A stretch of DNA of 64,000 nt from Gordionus sp. m RMFG-2023 (taxonomy: Eukaryota; Nematomorpha; Gordioida; Chordodea; Parachordodidae), in contig NC_088777.1 of NCBI RefSeq assembly GCF_954871325.1, forward strand, positions 32,589,366 to 32,653,365, in the 5' to 3' direction. Under the pieces are notes generated by a model. That model searched no databases. It saw nothing but the letters and a program-made list of their open reading frames with translations, and was not told where the DNA came from. Within the stretch, counting starts at the first letter, position 1. Every line of letters starts with the position of its first letter. This document shows, piece after piece, positions 23,580 through 34,309 of this stretch. The position numbers and the translations under genes are program-made.

Positions 23580-24690
23580 TGTAGCAGTCACTTTAGCTAA
23601 CTGAAATATAATTTTACAATTTTTAAATGGGGAATCATCCAAAAAAAAGATAAACTGTCAGATGGAGTGAAAATACCCTGATCCATAATAAAAAGTAAAA
23701 ATTTTTTTTTTAATTTATAAGAATAAGGAAAAAATATTTTATTTTAAAAGTAATAAAAATATTATATTTATATTATATTTTAAGTAAAAAAATTATATAT
23801 TTTAAGTAAAAAAAATTAAGTAAAAAAAATTTAATATTTTGATATATAAAACATTCTTTTATTATTCAAAATTTGTAGACTTTTATAAATAGACTACTTA
23901 AGATTATTTTTTCCCTTTTTTTTATTCAAGGGTGTTCCGAGAATTTATATGACGGCATCTGGCTTGTTTTTTTAAGAATAGAAAAGATTCGAAAATTTTG
24001 TTATTTTATTTAATATATTATTAAAAGAAACATTTTTATTTTTTGATTTCGACGAAATGGAAGGAAATAAAAATCTTAAAAAAAATTCTATATGTTAAAA
24101 TTATAAAAATGATTTTTATAAAATATATGGCCCGGCCCGGGTATTTAAAATTTTTTTTTAGCCCAGCCCATGTATTTTTAAAAAATAAAATTTTCGGCCC
24201 AGGCATTCGAATCAGGTTTAAGGCCAGGCATGTAGCTCTCTGATCTGATTTTAGTGCGTGTTTTTAATTTCCTTGATAAATTTTATTTTATCAGATCTAT
24301 TCTGAAGAGAATCTACCCTGGGAATTTCATACGATCGCCAAAAAATTTTTATATTTAATAATTTATAATGAAAATCTATATATATTAAAGGCTAAACCCT
24401 ATAAATTTTAGAAGATTTTATATTGAATTTCTTAAAATTTTAATTTACATAAAAATATTTTGAAAAATTATAAAAAAAATTATTATAAATTAAAGTCTCC
24501 ATAAGTTTGTATAAAATTGTCCGACATTTATAAGTAGTGTTATTAGCTTAAAAATCAACTATACCTAATTAGGCCTAACCGAAAAATCGCCTAAAACTAA
24601 TTAGACAAAATGTAGGGATTGGAAGACGTTACACAACACTAAGCCTAGCCTTAATTATTCTATATTCCTATTTATCAAAATTAAATATAT
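23580..24690. other. AT-rich core with two small GC-rich transposon-end pieces
   Basis: At 24127-24243 there is a block with GGCCCGGCCCGGG and an end like AGCTCTCTG, related to the 357-bp MITE at 35953. At 24535-24641 a segment of about 107 bases starts TAGTGTTATTAG and ends ACACAACACTA, perhaps a tiny MITE, though no target duplication is seen. The rest is plain AT-rich DNA. Confidence 0.4.
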
Positions 24691-24699
24691 ATAATTATT

Positions 24700-25250
24700 T
24701 TATATATATTTAATATGTAACGATATATTCAACACTATTTTGTAAATATTTCTCTTAACTTCTGAGAACTTTTCTATTAAAGATACAATAGATATTTTTT
24801 GCTCCTTTCTATCTGATGATAATTTCATTTTTTTTTCTCTATCTAATAATAAAATTTCCAGATCATCAATATTGCTATCATTATTATTGTTATCGCTACA
24901 ACCAGTAGATATTGTCGTAATATATTGTAAATAATAGAGTTTTGGGTATGCCATAAATCCTCAAGATGGTCTATAGCAATTTATTTTTGCTCAATACTTA
25001 ATAAAACTTGATATCGAGGTTCTAAATATATTGAAGCATATACAACACTATTTTGTAAATATTGTTGATCTCTAATTTTCATATTTTCTAATATTTCATA
25101 AGAAAAAGAACTTGTAAATCTTTCTAACTCTAATCGACATCTTATCCATATGCCATAAAAATCCGATAAACATAACTGTTCTGCTTGCAATCTTAATCTA
25201 GTTATTTTTAAAGGAACCAACACACTAGTTAGGTCTTTTATTGATTCCAA
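24700..25250 (-). pseudogene. hAT transposase fragment (LEPRYQ motif)
   Basis: Frames at 24981-25250 and 24700-24954 give IKDLTSVLVPLKITRLRLQ, GIWIRCRLELERF, ENMKIRDQQYLQ, YASIYLEPRYQVLLSIEQK, then an Asp/Asn-rich loop and LLLDREKKMKLSSDRKEQK. Same protein as at 6175-6660 and 58020-58720; LEPRY stands where most hATs have LDPRY. One stop lies between the two frames. The N-terminal part continues decayed to about 25450. Confidence 0.7.
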
Positions 25251-25627
25251 TCATCTTCTGACAAAATGGCTTCACATGCTCCTATAATAAAATCATTACA
25301 GAAATCTTTCAAACTTATTAATCGCTCTAACATCATACTAATAGAGGACAAACTTGTTGTGCAATCTAATATTGCCATTTGCCTTTTCATAGATTTTAAT
25401 ATTCTTACAATTGTGGGAGTTCTTAAATATTTTAAAACATCCCTTCCTTTATCAATTATAGTTTTAAATTTATGGTATCAATCTCTAAATAAAATAAAAT
25501 GAAGTCCAGGAAGAAAAACGAAAGAAAAACGCGAATATAAAATAAATGATTCTACTAAAAAAATTAATAAAATTATAAAAATTTATATTTTTACATTAAT
25601 TTTTAAAATTAATTTTTTTTTTATAAT

Positions 25628-25988
25628 TGTCGTATTTGTAAATACGTAAATGTTATATATTTTTTTTTAACGCGGAATGCCAATCAACCTAGATTAGATG
25701 ATATAGATATATGTAAAAGTATTTTGATAATTATTATTATTTTTTTTTAAGAAAATTAATTTCTTTTTATAGAAAAATTATGGATTTTTATTGTGATTAA
25801 ATTGTTTTTTATTTCGGAAATTATTAATAAAGAAAATCATTCTTCGCGAGTTATATTTCCTGTCTGCTTGGTGATTTTTGTAGTTTCGGGAATTTGTTTG
25901 AGTTGTTTTTGTTTTTTTCTTAGTTTGTGTTTAAGATTTTTTTTTAGTGTGTAAGTTAGATTCGAATAAAGTTTTAAGTTTTTTTTTA
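25628..25988 (+). repeat. 5' LTR of element B
   Basis: 361 bases, starting TGTCGTATTTGTAAATACG (a short palindrome at the very end) and ending in AAG plus nine T and A. Confidence 0.93.
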
Positions 25989-26219
25989 GTGGTGTCTTGT
26001 GACGCTGATAGTTTCCTAGGAGTTATTCGGTTTAGAAGGTAAAACAAAAAATTTTTAATTATATAATTTTTTTTAAGAATTTTTGACGGCGCATTTGTAC
26101 TAGCCATTATACGATTCTAATAGAGAAGTTTTCATTTTAGGTGCTGTATTAATATTTTCTACAAATATTTAAATTTTTGTAATTGGTTATTAGTATTAAT
26201 TAAAAAAATTTATGAGCAA

Positions 26220-26969
26220 ATGGTTTATTTTTTTAGGCCTAGTGGGAAGTATAGTTTTGGGGATAAGGTTCTCTTTTATCAGGATTTGGGTTATAAAGTT
26301 ATGTATAAGAACTTTAATGAATTGGATTTAGGTAAACAGTTGATTACTGTGGGAATATTAGTAATGATGTATTTATTGATTATTATATTGAAATTGTTGG
26401 TAAAAAGGGGTACTGCGGTACTGACAGGCATGTATTGCAATTGGAAGAAGGACACTGCGGTGTCAGAGGTTTATAAAAAGAAAATGGAGGAAACGTATTT
26501 TAATTTAATATCTGATATTTATGGGAAGAAAATAGCAGACTTGGAAAGTAATCTAAAAGATGTTTTAGAGGAAATCAAGGCTGGAAATGTTGGGGAGAGG
26601 TCAGATAGGATCCTCCTGGAAATGAAAGAAATGAAAGAAGCCATCAATGCGTTGATGAAGGAGAGCAAAGGTCCGGTTAAGAGCCAGGTGAGTGATAGAA
26701 ATATGAATAAGAAATTTAATGATTACGAGGAAAATAAAAGATTTGTTGAAATGATCATTTGCCATCGTTGCGGATGGCGAGGACATAAAAGGGATACCTG
26801 CGTAGTCCCAGAGCAAAGGTTTAAAGATGGATTTCCGTTAAAGAGACCTGATATAGGAAATGCCAATGTAAAAATGGTTAGTTTAAATGGGGTCCGATTA
26901 TGTTTTAAGTGTAAAAGTCCGGGACATGTAGCTGTGGACTGCATGGAAGTATCACGAAATTCGTGTTGA
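26220..26969 (+). CDS. gag-position protein of element B: membrane segment, coiled coil, two zinc knuckles
   Basis: 249 residues. Residues about 40-61 (LITVGILVMMYLLIIILKLL) form a single strong membrane segment followed by VKRG. Residues about 80-160 are charged and helical (EETYFNLISDIYGKKIADLE and onward), likely a coiled coil. Two CCHC-type knuckles close the protein: CHRCGWRGHKRDTC and CFKCKSPGHVAVDC. The knuckles fit a nucleocapsid role, but I see no capsid domain or major homology region. Elements C and D begin the same way. The upstream start is not certain. Confidence 0.75.
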   Translation: MVYFFRPSGKYSFGDKVLFYQDLGYKVMYKNFNELDLGKQLITVGILVMMYLLIIILKLLVKRGTAVLTGMYCNWKKDTAVSEVYKKKMEETYFNLISDIYGKKIADLESNLKDVLEEIKAGNVGERSDRILLEMKEMKEAINALMKESKGPVKSQVSDRNMNKKFNDYEENKRFVEMIICHRCGWRGHKRDTCVVPEQRFKDGFPLKRPDIGNANVKMVSLNGVRLCFKCKSPGHVAVDCMEVSRNSC

Positions 26970-26984
26970 CTATATGATTGCAAG

Positions 26985-29900
26985 GTGAATCATATAGGAG
27001 TTGGGGCTCCGAGAGTTCGGAAAAATTTGTTTAATAAAACATATATTATTAGTCGAAATGAGGGAAATGATAGAATTAAAATAAGAAATCATTCTCGTAA
27101 TTTCTCTGAGAGGGAGGTTAGTCGATTTAGGTGGGAACAATATCCGAGGAATATTGTTCGTTATCCTTTTAGAAGGGATGTTAAGAATTTTATTTGGGAA
27201 AGATGTCCCACAAATCTTGTTAAAAGAAATGTAAGTGTCAGTAATAAAAATTTAAATTCCGAGTTGAATTTAAGGGGCAATGAGAATGCCAATGAAATTA
27301 TTATTTTAGATAAAATAAACGCTGAGTCTCCGATTAAAACATATGATATTTTAATGACGGAAAAATTAGATGGACCATGTTTGTGTCCGAGGGTTAGTTT
27401 GAGGATTGATCATAGGAATATAGAAATGCTATTTGACACCGGGGCTAGTATTTCTCTAATGTCGCAGGAGAATTTTTATAAGTATTGGCCTGGGGGCAAA
27501 CTGGAAAAAGAGGCTATGTGTGTCAGGCAGTTTGATGGATCGGAAGTCGCTGTGTTGGGAAAGGCCAAATTGGGGGTTAATCTTAATGATACTATATTTT
27601 TCCTTGATTTATGGGTAGTAAAGGAAAATGTTGAGACTGTTATGGGGTGGGATTGGATTACCAAGCTTGGTCCTCCCAATAATTATTGGAATATTTTTGA
27701 TACTAGTGATAATGTAATAATGGATGTTGTAGAGAGTGAAATTTTGGATAATATTGATAATAAAATTTGTGAAATTTCGGAGGAGATAATGGAGAAATCG
27801 AGTAAGTTGGATCATAATGATGAGGGAAATGAGAAGCAAATTGTGGCCGGGGGGAAAGAGGATTGGAATAAGGTTAATCAAGCTATTCCTATTCTAGTGA
27901 GGCAGTATGGAATTATTTTTGATGAAAAACTAGGTTGTTTAAATGATTATCAAGTTGATGTTCAACTTAGGGAGGGTTTTTCACCGATCTTTTTGGCTTG
28001 TCGGCGAGTTCCTTTCGAATGGAGGAAGGAGATCGATGAGGAATTAGATAGATGGGTGAAGGACGGCATTATTATTCCTGTGGGATATAGCAATTGGGCA
28101 ACTCCGTTAGTGCCTGTTAAAAAGGCAAATGGTAAATTGAGACTTTGTGCGGATTTCAGGGTCACGGTAAATCGATGGGTGGTGGAGGTTAAATATCCAT
28201 TGCCTAGGATTGAAGAGATTTTGGCTCAGTTGAAGGGTGCGAAATATTTTTCCAAGGTGGATTTTTCGTCGGCGTATTTGCAGTTACCTTTGAGAAAGGA
28301 GATCCGTAAATTATTGACGATAACGACTCCAAAGGGGTTGTTTGCGTTTTGTAGATTACCATTTGGGTTGAGTGTATCTGCTCCCATTTTTCAACGGACC
28401 ATGGCGTCAGTTTTCCAAGGATTGGAAGGAGTATTTTATTATATGGATGATGTATTAATTACTGGAGTGACGCCGGAGCAGCATAATCAACGTTTGGAGG
28501 AAGTGTTTAGGAGAATTCGTGATAAAGGCTTGAGAGCTAGTAAGGAGAAAAGTGTTCTGGGGGTAATGGAGGTTGAATATTTGGGTCATCGGATTAATGG
28601 AATTGAAGTGAAACCTTTGGATAAAAATTTGAAGAATATATCGAACATGAAACGGCCTGACACTAAGGCTGAGTTGCAGTCTTTTTTGGGTATGGTCAAT
28701 TATTACCATAGGTTCGTGGAAGATTTTGCAAAGGTGGCGGCGCCGTTATATGATTTATTGAAAAAAGGAATTCATTATGAGTGGAAGGATGTACAGCAGA
28801 TTGCTTTTGAAATTTTAAAGGAAAAAATTGGAAAAGAGCCAGTTTTGGTGTGTTTTGATAATGACTTGGAAATTGTTTTGGCGGTAGATGCCTCAAATAA
28901 AGGAGTTGGGGGTGCGTTATTACAGGTAATAGAGGGCTTGGAGAGACCCGTTTTGTTTTTCTCGCGTGTTTTTGGTGAGGTGGAAACCAGATATTCTGTG
29001 ATTGAACAAGAGGCCCTGGCTGTGATTTTCGGGTTGACAAAATGTCGTGAATATTTGATTGGCAAAAAATTTGTAATTTTTACTGATCACAAGCCGTTAA
29101 TTCACTTATTTCGGAAAAACAATCGGGAGTTAATGATGTCTCCCCGGTTACAACGTTGGTTGTTGTTGGTGGGCAGCTTTAATGTGGAGATCCGATATCG
29201 TTGCGGTAAAGAGAATTGTTTGCCGGATAGTTTGTCCCGATTAGGAGTAAGTGAAGAAAATGATGAAGGGAACAAGGATAAGGTTCGGAACAGTGAAAAA
29301 GCCCTGGTTTGTTCGCTTTCGCATATGCTCAAAGGGGGTCCTACCAATTGGGAGGATCTTAAGTTGAGTACATTGAGAGATAGAGAAATGACTAGGATAA
29401 AGTTATGTGTAATGGGGAAAAAGACTTGGGAGGAGGATTGTAAAGTTTTTAAAAAGGTTAAGGAGGAATTGTCGGTGATAGATGATTGTTTAATGAGGGG
29501 TAATCGTGCTGTAATTCCGTTCAAATTAAGGGGTAAAATTTTAAATTTGTTACATGCTGGACATCAAGGTCAGGGGAAGATGAAATCGTGGGCCCGTGAA
29601 TATGTTTGGTGGCCGGGTATGGGAAAAGATATTGAAAATATCACAAGGACATGTGAACCGTGTAATTCGTGTGCAGCGATGCCCCGAAAGGAGGTGGGTC
29701 AGATATGGCCTAGGTCAAGAAAACCGTGGGAACGCTTACATGTTGATTTTTTCGATTTAGACAAAAGGTCGTATTTTTTAGTAGTGGATTCGTATTCGAA
29801 ATGGATAGAGTACGAGGAGGTACATGGATATACCACGAAAATTGTGGTAAGGAAATTGAGGGCATTAATGGCCAGGTTTGGATTGCCGGATACCATTGTA

Positions 29901-30389
29901 TCTGATGGAGGACCTGCCTTTGTTAGCGAAAATTTCAAGCAGTTTTGTAAAGAGTCTAGGATTCGACACATTTTGACCCCGCCATATCATCCCAGCTCAA
30001 ATGGTCAAGCTGAGAGGATGGTAGCAATGGTTAAGAATTGGATAAGAAAGGCCGGCAATCAGGGGAATGGGGTGTATTTGGCCCAGTTGTATTACCTCAA
30101 TTCTAGGAATAAGGAGGGAGTGACACCTGCTGAATTGTTTTTGGGTCGGAGGACTAGGGTTCCCCTAGATTTTCTAAGGGCCGAGAGTCACGAGAAGGGA
30201 GTTTTGGAGGACCGAAAGATTAGGTTTGAAGTTGGAGAAAAAGTATGGACTCGTTTGTTTGACGGGAAGGGCAAGAAATGGGCCAGGGGCATTGTTGGGG
30301 TAAACAGAGGTTCAAAGTTGAATTTGATTCAATTAGAAATGGGCGGCACAGTGATGCGCCACAATGATCATATAAGACCGCGGAAGTAA
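26985..30389 (+). CDS. pol of element B: protease, reverse transcriptase, RNase H, integrase
   Basis: About 1134 residues. Protease LFDTGASISLM near residue 148; RT with LCADFRVTVN, DFSSAYLQL, LPFGLSVSAP and YYMDD near 484; RNase H with AVDASNKGVGGAL near 635 and TDHKPLIHLF near 700; zinc-binding HAGHQGQGK...CEPCN near 856-895; integrase core HVDFFDLD near 918, VSDGGPAF near 972 and SSNGQAERM near 1006; C-terminal region with VGEKVWTRLF. All catalytic marks are present. The first 110 residues are basic and not assigned. The domain order is that of Ty3/Gypsy. It abuts the gag-position frame in phase. Confidence 0.92.
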   Translation: MNHIGVGAPRVRKNLFNKTYIISRNEGNDRIKIRNHSRNFSEREVSRFRWEQYPRNIVRYPFRRDVKNFIWERCPTNLVKRNVSVSNKNLNSELNLRGNENANEIIILDKINAESPIKTYDILMTEKLDGPCLCPRVSLRIDHRNIEMLFDTGASISLMSQENFYKYWPGGKLEKEAMCVRQFDGSEVAVLGKAKLGVNLNDTIFFLDLWVVKENVETVMGWDWITKLGPPNNYWNIFDTSDNVIMDVVESEILDNIDNKICEISEEIMEKSSKLDHNDEGNEKQIVAGGKEDWNKVNQAIPILVRQYGIIFDEKLGCLNDYQVDVQLREGFSPIFLACRRVPFEWRKEIDEELDRWVKDGIIIPVGYSNWATPLVPVKKANGKLRLCADFRVTVNRWVVEVKYPLPRIEEILAQLKGAKYFSKVDFSSAYLQLPLRKEIRKLLTITTPKGLFAFCRLPFGLSVSAPIFQRTMASVFQGLEGVFYYMDDVLITGVTPEQHNQRLEEVFRRIRDKGLRASKEKSVLGVMEVEYLGHRINGIEVKPLDKNLKNISNMKRPDTKAELQSFLGMVNYYHRFVEDFAKVAAPLYDLLKKGIHYEWKDVQQIAFEILKEKIGKEPVLVCFDNDLEIVLAVDASNKGVGGALLQVIEGLERPVLFFSRVFGEVETRYSVIEQEALAVIFGLTKCREYLIGKKFVIFTDHKPLIHLFRKNNRELMMSPRLQRWLLLVGSFNVEIRYRCGKENCLPDSLSRLGVSEENDEGNKDKVRNSEKALVCSLSHMLKGGPTNWEDLKLSTLRDREMTRIKLCVMGKKTWEEDCKVFKKVKEELSVIDDCLMRGNRAVIPFKLRGKILNLLHAGHQGQGKMKSWAREYVWWPGMGKDIENITRTCEPCNSCAAMPRKEVGQIWPRSRKPWERLHVDFFDLDKRSYFLVVDSYSKWIEYEEVHGYTTKIVVRKLRALMARFGLPDTIVSDGGPAFVSENFKQFCKESRIRHILTPPYHPSSNGQAERMVAMVKNWIRKAGNQGNGVYLAQLYYLNSRNKEGVTPAELFLGRRTRVPLDFLRAESHEKGVLEDRKIRFEVGEKVWTRLFDGKGKKWARGIVGVNRGSKLNLIQLEMGGTVMRHNDHIRPRK

Positions 30390-31600
30390 ATCTGAGGTAC
30401 CTCATATGATAATATAAATATGAAAATATATGTATAAATAAAATGAAGGTGCATCCCGAAGGATTAGACTCGTTTCCGAGCAAATATATAATGTGTAAAT
30501 GAAGGTTTGGGTAACATATTGTATGTGGGAATGGGAAGTTAAAGGATCAAATAGGAGAGGGGCTCATCTTAAAGTGGTAAATATATATATTTATGCAAAG
30601 TTAAAGCATGAAGGAGTAAAATGTACGTGAACGGTCGGTAACCTTTTTTGTTTAAGTTTATGTATTATTATATGATGGTATTAGAATTTATTGATAGATG
30701 TTATGTAAAAAAGTGAAATTGAATAAGGAGGTTATCTCGGTAATATTACGGGAAATTGAAGTATATGTATGTATATGTAATGTTAAGTTAAACTGGTTTA
30801 ATGTTCCGGCTGTCGGTAATAAACAAGGAAAAAGATTGAAATTGGGGTAATATATGTATTGTAAATGAATAAAAGTGTAAAAAATAAAAGGAATAGAAAA
30901 GTTGTAATTCATTTTGTGAATACATTTTTGTTCATAGCCTTATAGGATAAATCATGGTTGTTGAACATTGGTATTGGTACTGGGAAAATATTTTTTTTTA
31001 AGTAAAAAAAGATATAATTAATTAAAAGTTCTTGTTTGAATTTTTTTTTTCCTTTCCCCCCCCCCCCCCTTTTCTCTTGTTTATAATTTAATGGTCTGTG
31101 TATGTGTGGAATACCGTAAAAGGAAATAGGAAAAGTTTAAAACGTGTTTGTGTTTTGGAACGCAATCATGGATTGATTTTGTTTTTGTGTATGAAGTAAT
31201 TTTTTTTTAAAAAGGAAAATTAAATAACAAAAGTGTTTAGTTAATTTAAATTTTTTTTTGTAAAAGATTTTTTTTTTAATTATAAAATTATTTTTTTTTC
31301 TCAATTAAATTTCCCGAAATATTAAATTGTACTTTTTTTATTAAATTGAAATTTTGTTGTTATAAAGTCAATTTTTTTTTTAACACAAAATCATTACTAC
31401 CATTTTCTGTAAACTAAAATAAAGAAAAGGTCAACGCATATTCTTGAACCGGTAAATTATATTTTTTTTTATTAAATTGAAGTTTTGTTGTTATAAAGTT
31501 TTTTTTTAAAGTCATTACTACTAATTTCTGAAAATCAAAATAAAGAAAGGGTCCACGTATAGCCTTGAACCAGTTATCCACGAATATTTTATCACCTTCG
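30390..31600. other. long untranslated stretch of element B
   Basis: About 1.2 kb between pol and the third frame, with many T runs, a run of about 13 C near 31055-31068, and two diverged copies of a block around ATTAAATTGAAGTTTTGTTGTTATAAAG (31340-31430 and 31470-31560). No open frame that I can support. Confidence 0.6.
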
Positions 31601-31604
31601 AGAA

Positions 31605-32111
31605 ATGGAAACAATATCCCGTTTAGTAGACCTGGGAGATTTGTATCTCCAGGTCACATTAATCAAGAAGCACGATGGTATGACCCTGGGAGAAGGACGC
31701 CGGAAAGAGAATCAACCACCGACGTATGAGAGTAGACGGAAAAAGTGTTTCAATTGTCAGGAGGTGGGACACTTGCGGCATCAGTGTTCCCGGCCATCTC
31801 GGGAGACTCGCGTACCTTTGGAAGTAATATCTGAGAACCCAAGAGTGGAAATCTATGAAGGACGACAGCGCGTGCATCACGATTTAGAAGGGGGACAACC
31901 AACGGACTCAGTTCCCTCAGGGTCGGATAGGGATAGGGAGAGACATTCTATCAATACTCGTCATTTTGATGCTCGTGGTCAACTCTGGAATGGATCCCGA
32001 GGTATAAGTGGAGAGGATATTTTGCAAAGAGTGGTGACCAGTACGCTAACAGCTGGTGTTCCGCAGACGGCAGGCGCTGAAGATTTATGGGTTAACCCAA
32101 TGTCGATTTAA
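31605..32111 (+). CDS. third frame of element B: 168 residues with one zinc knuckle, downstream of pol
   Basis: Residues 48-61 read CFNCQEVGHLRHQC, a perfect CCHC knuckle, preceded by a basic patch (SRRKK) and followed by an Arg/Asp/Ser-rich tail without hydrophobic segments. Base use is more balanced than in the flanks, which supports coding. This position normally holds an envelope-like gene or nothing; there is no signal peptide or membrane anchor, so it is not an envelope. It may be a captured gag tail or an accessory RNA-binding protein. Confidence 0.6.
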   Translation: METISRLVDLGDLYLQVTLIKKHDGMTLGEGRRKENQPPTYESRRKKCFNCQEVGHLRHQCSRPSRETRVPLEVISENPRVEIYEGRQRVHHDLEGGQPTDSVPSGSDRDRERHSINTRHFDARGQLWNGSRGISGEDILQRVVTSTLTAGVPQTAGAEDLWVNPMSI

Positions 32112-32220
32112 AAAAAACATGTATAAAAATATTCTTGAAATGATGTAGTAAGTTTTTTTTTAGATATTTTTTTTTTGTTTTATATCTGACGATATGCCAC
32201 GATCCCATAAAGGGGTGGCA

Positions 32221-32581
32221 TGTCGTATTTGTAAATACGTAAATGTTTTATATTTTTTTTTAACGCGGAATGCCAATCAACCTAGATTAGATGATATAGA
32301 TATATGTAAAAGTATTTTGATAATTATTATTATTTTTTTTTAAGAAAATTAATTTCTTTTTATAGAAAAATTATGGATTTTTATTGTGATTAAATTGTTT
32401 TTTATTTCGGAAATTATTAATAAAGAAAATCATTCTTCGCGAGTTATATTTCCTGTCTGCTTGGTGATTTTTGTAGTTTCGGGAATTTGTTTGAGTTGTT
32501 TTTGTTTTTTTCTTAGTTTGTGTTTAAGATTTTTTTTTAGTGTGTAAGTTAGATTCGAATAAAGTTTTAAGTTTTTTTTTA
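32221..32581 (+). repeat. 3' LTR of element B
   Basis: Same length and sequence as the 5' LTR except one base near position 30. AATAAAG in its middle and ATAAAG near its end are candidate polyadenylation signals. Confidence 0.93.
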
Positions 32582-32667
32582 ATAATACCATGAACCCTTC
32601 ACTTTTTAAAATGTCGGGTTCAACCAAAATAAAAGGGTTAAGGGTTAGGGTCCGGGTTCACATCCCT

Positions 32668-34309
32668 GAAATAATCATATAGTGTTAAGTATATATTTAA
32701 GCTTTTTTGAAAAAAGGTATTATAAGATTCTTTAAAATAAAATTTAATAAAAGCTCTATAATAGTTTATAAGGTAGAAGATGAAGTTTTGTGACAGTGTT
32801 TTTCTAGCCAGTCAATACATTGTTTACTGGCCATAATAAATTATTTAAGATGAAATGATTGCAAAAAACCTATCTTATATATTTCTTCATTTTTTAGGCA
32901 TATAAAAATTTAATAATGCAATTAGTATTAACATCTAAATTTATCAATATTCATTTAATGATTATACTTTATCAATTTATATCTTAATTATCTTTTTATT
33001 AAAAATTCTTATTTCAATTAATCACTATTTATTTTGAATTTATGAATTATTATCTTAACTGTTTTCAATAATTTTATCATTCATGATATATTAAATTATT
33101 TAGGGAATTATTAACAATAATGAAAACCATTTTATTAATTTATAAATGAAACAATCGTATCACTATTTACATACATAACAAACAAATAAATCATTGTTAT
33201 TCGTACATTGAGTATGAGCCCAGTTTTCAAATTGCAGACAATTAATCCACTCTTCACCTTTAAGGTTTTCTTAGGAATATTAAATTTAGTAGATATTAAT
33301 AATGTTTATCTTTTATTAATAAATATATCATCATTTGCCAGTTTAATTTGTTCATCATTTGATTTTGTACCAAATATGTTTAAAGCGAGCTTTTCATTTC
33401 TATATGAATATAGAATTTTGGCCAGTCAATACATATGCCTATTAAATAAAACTTGAAACCATAATTTTTTGTGCGTATAATGCTGAATGCCTAAGGATAA
33501 TACTTATATAAAATAACAATAATCTAAATTAGTAATTTTTTCACCAAAAAAAAAATGTGTAAAGGGATTTTTCCAGAAAGAAATACTAAAAACAGCTTAT
33601 TTAAAATTTTTTTTATTGTATTGCTCTATTCAATAGGTAAAGTACATATCATAAAATACACATTTTGACAAATTTTGGGAGAAATCGGTCGAAAAGATAA
33701 TAGTTAAAAGGTGGTGGCTAGTCTTCAAACATGGCCATTTATGACACATTTCCCATATATATTATGTTAATGTTATTTTTCGTTTTTAATATTTATAAAC
33801 GCAAAATATTCGGCGTTTTTTTTAGTAATTTAGTAATATTAATTTTTACAAATTGACCACTTTCTAAATTATATCTTCGGTTATGTCGTAAAAAACGATC
33901 CGAACTTTTAATTGGATTCCAAAGATCAAGATTTGTTTTTATATTTTTTTTGCTTCATAATCACCTTAAGATCCTTATTTTTATATGTCCAAAATATAAC
34001 CAAAATTATTCAATTTTTATATATAAATTATAACTGTTATATTTGCTTCACTTGCCATTTGATTTTAAAAAACAAATTTTGTTAATTTTTTTAAAAATTT
34101 TAAATTAAATTGATCGATAAATATTTCCTATATTTCATATAAAGTTTAATATTTTTCTCATTTTCTGAATTTACGCAAATGAAGCTCTACAAATATAGAA
34201 CGTCGATATATTTGGTATAATATGGGATTCAAATCATATTACTTATATTTAAAGAGCAATAACTATTGTTCTAGTAATCGTCAGTTTAAGATTCTAAAAA
34301 TATTAGCGA
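32668..34309. other. foldback-element core, right part, no gene recognised
   Basis: AT-rich sequence. GCCAGTCAATACAT occurs at 32808 and 33420, and the first forms an imperfect palindrome with TTTACTGGCC. An 82-codon plus-strand frame at 33208-33456 has no recognisable motif. Confidence 0.45.

Larger units (their letters stand above)
25628..32581 (+). mobile_element. Ty3/Gypsy-like LTR element B, looks whole and very young
   Basis: Two 361-base LTRs with one mismatch by eye and 5-bp duplications ATAAT (25623-25627 and 32582-32586). TGGTGTCTTGTGACGC just after the left LTR is a plausible primer site; AAAGGGGTGG precedes the right LTR. Between them: a gag-position frame, a long pol frame in the same phase directly after it (an arrangement some retroelements read through), about 1.2 kb of AT-rich sequence, and a third frame with a zinc knuckle. 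Near-identical LTRs mean a recent insertion. No breaks were noticed in the main frames. Confidence 0.93.
24700..32667 (-). mobile_element. hAT copy (CAGGGATGTGAACC family) interrupted by Gypsy element B
   Basis: The 5' end at 32667 reads GGTTCACATCCCTG on the plus strand with GGGTTC-rich repeats from 32590. The sequence joins across the Gypsy insertion with 24700-25622. The transposase lies on the minus strand of the left piece. The 3' end, which should carry the GAACCCTTCGAC variant, is missing, so this copy is truncated near 24.7 kb. Confidence 0.7.

Noticed and set aside
31605-32111. Envelope-like gene in element B
   Set aside because: No signal peptide, no membrane segment, and a CCHC knuckle; it is not an envelope protein.
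33208-33456. 82-codon plus-strand frame in the foldback core
   Set aside because: No motif, no neighbour, hydrophobic AT-driven composition.
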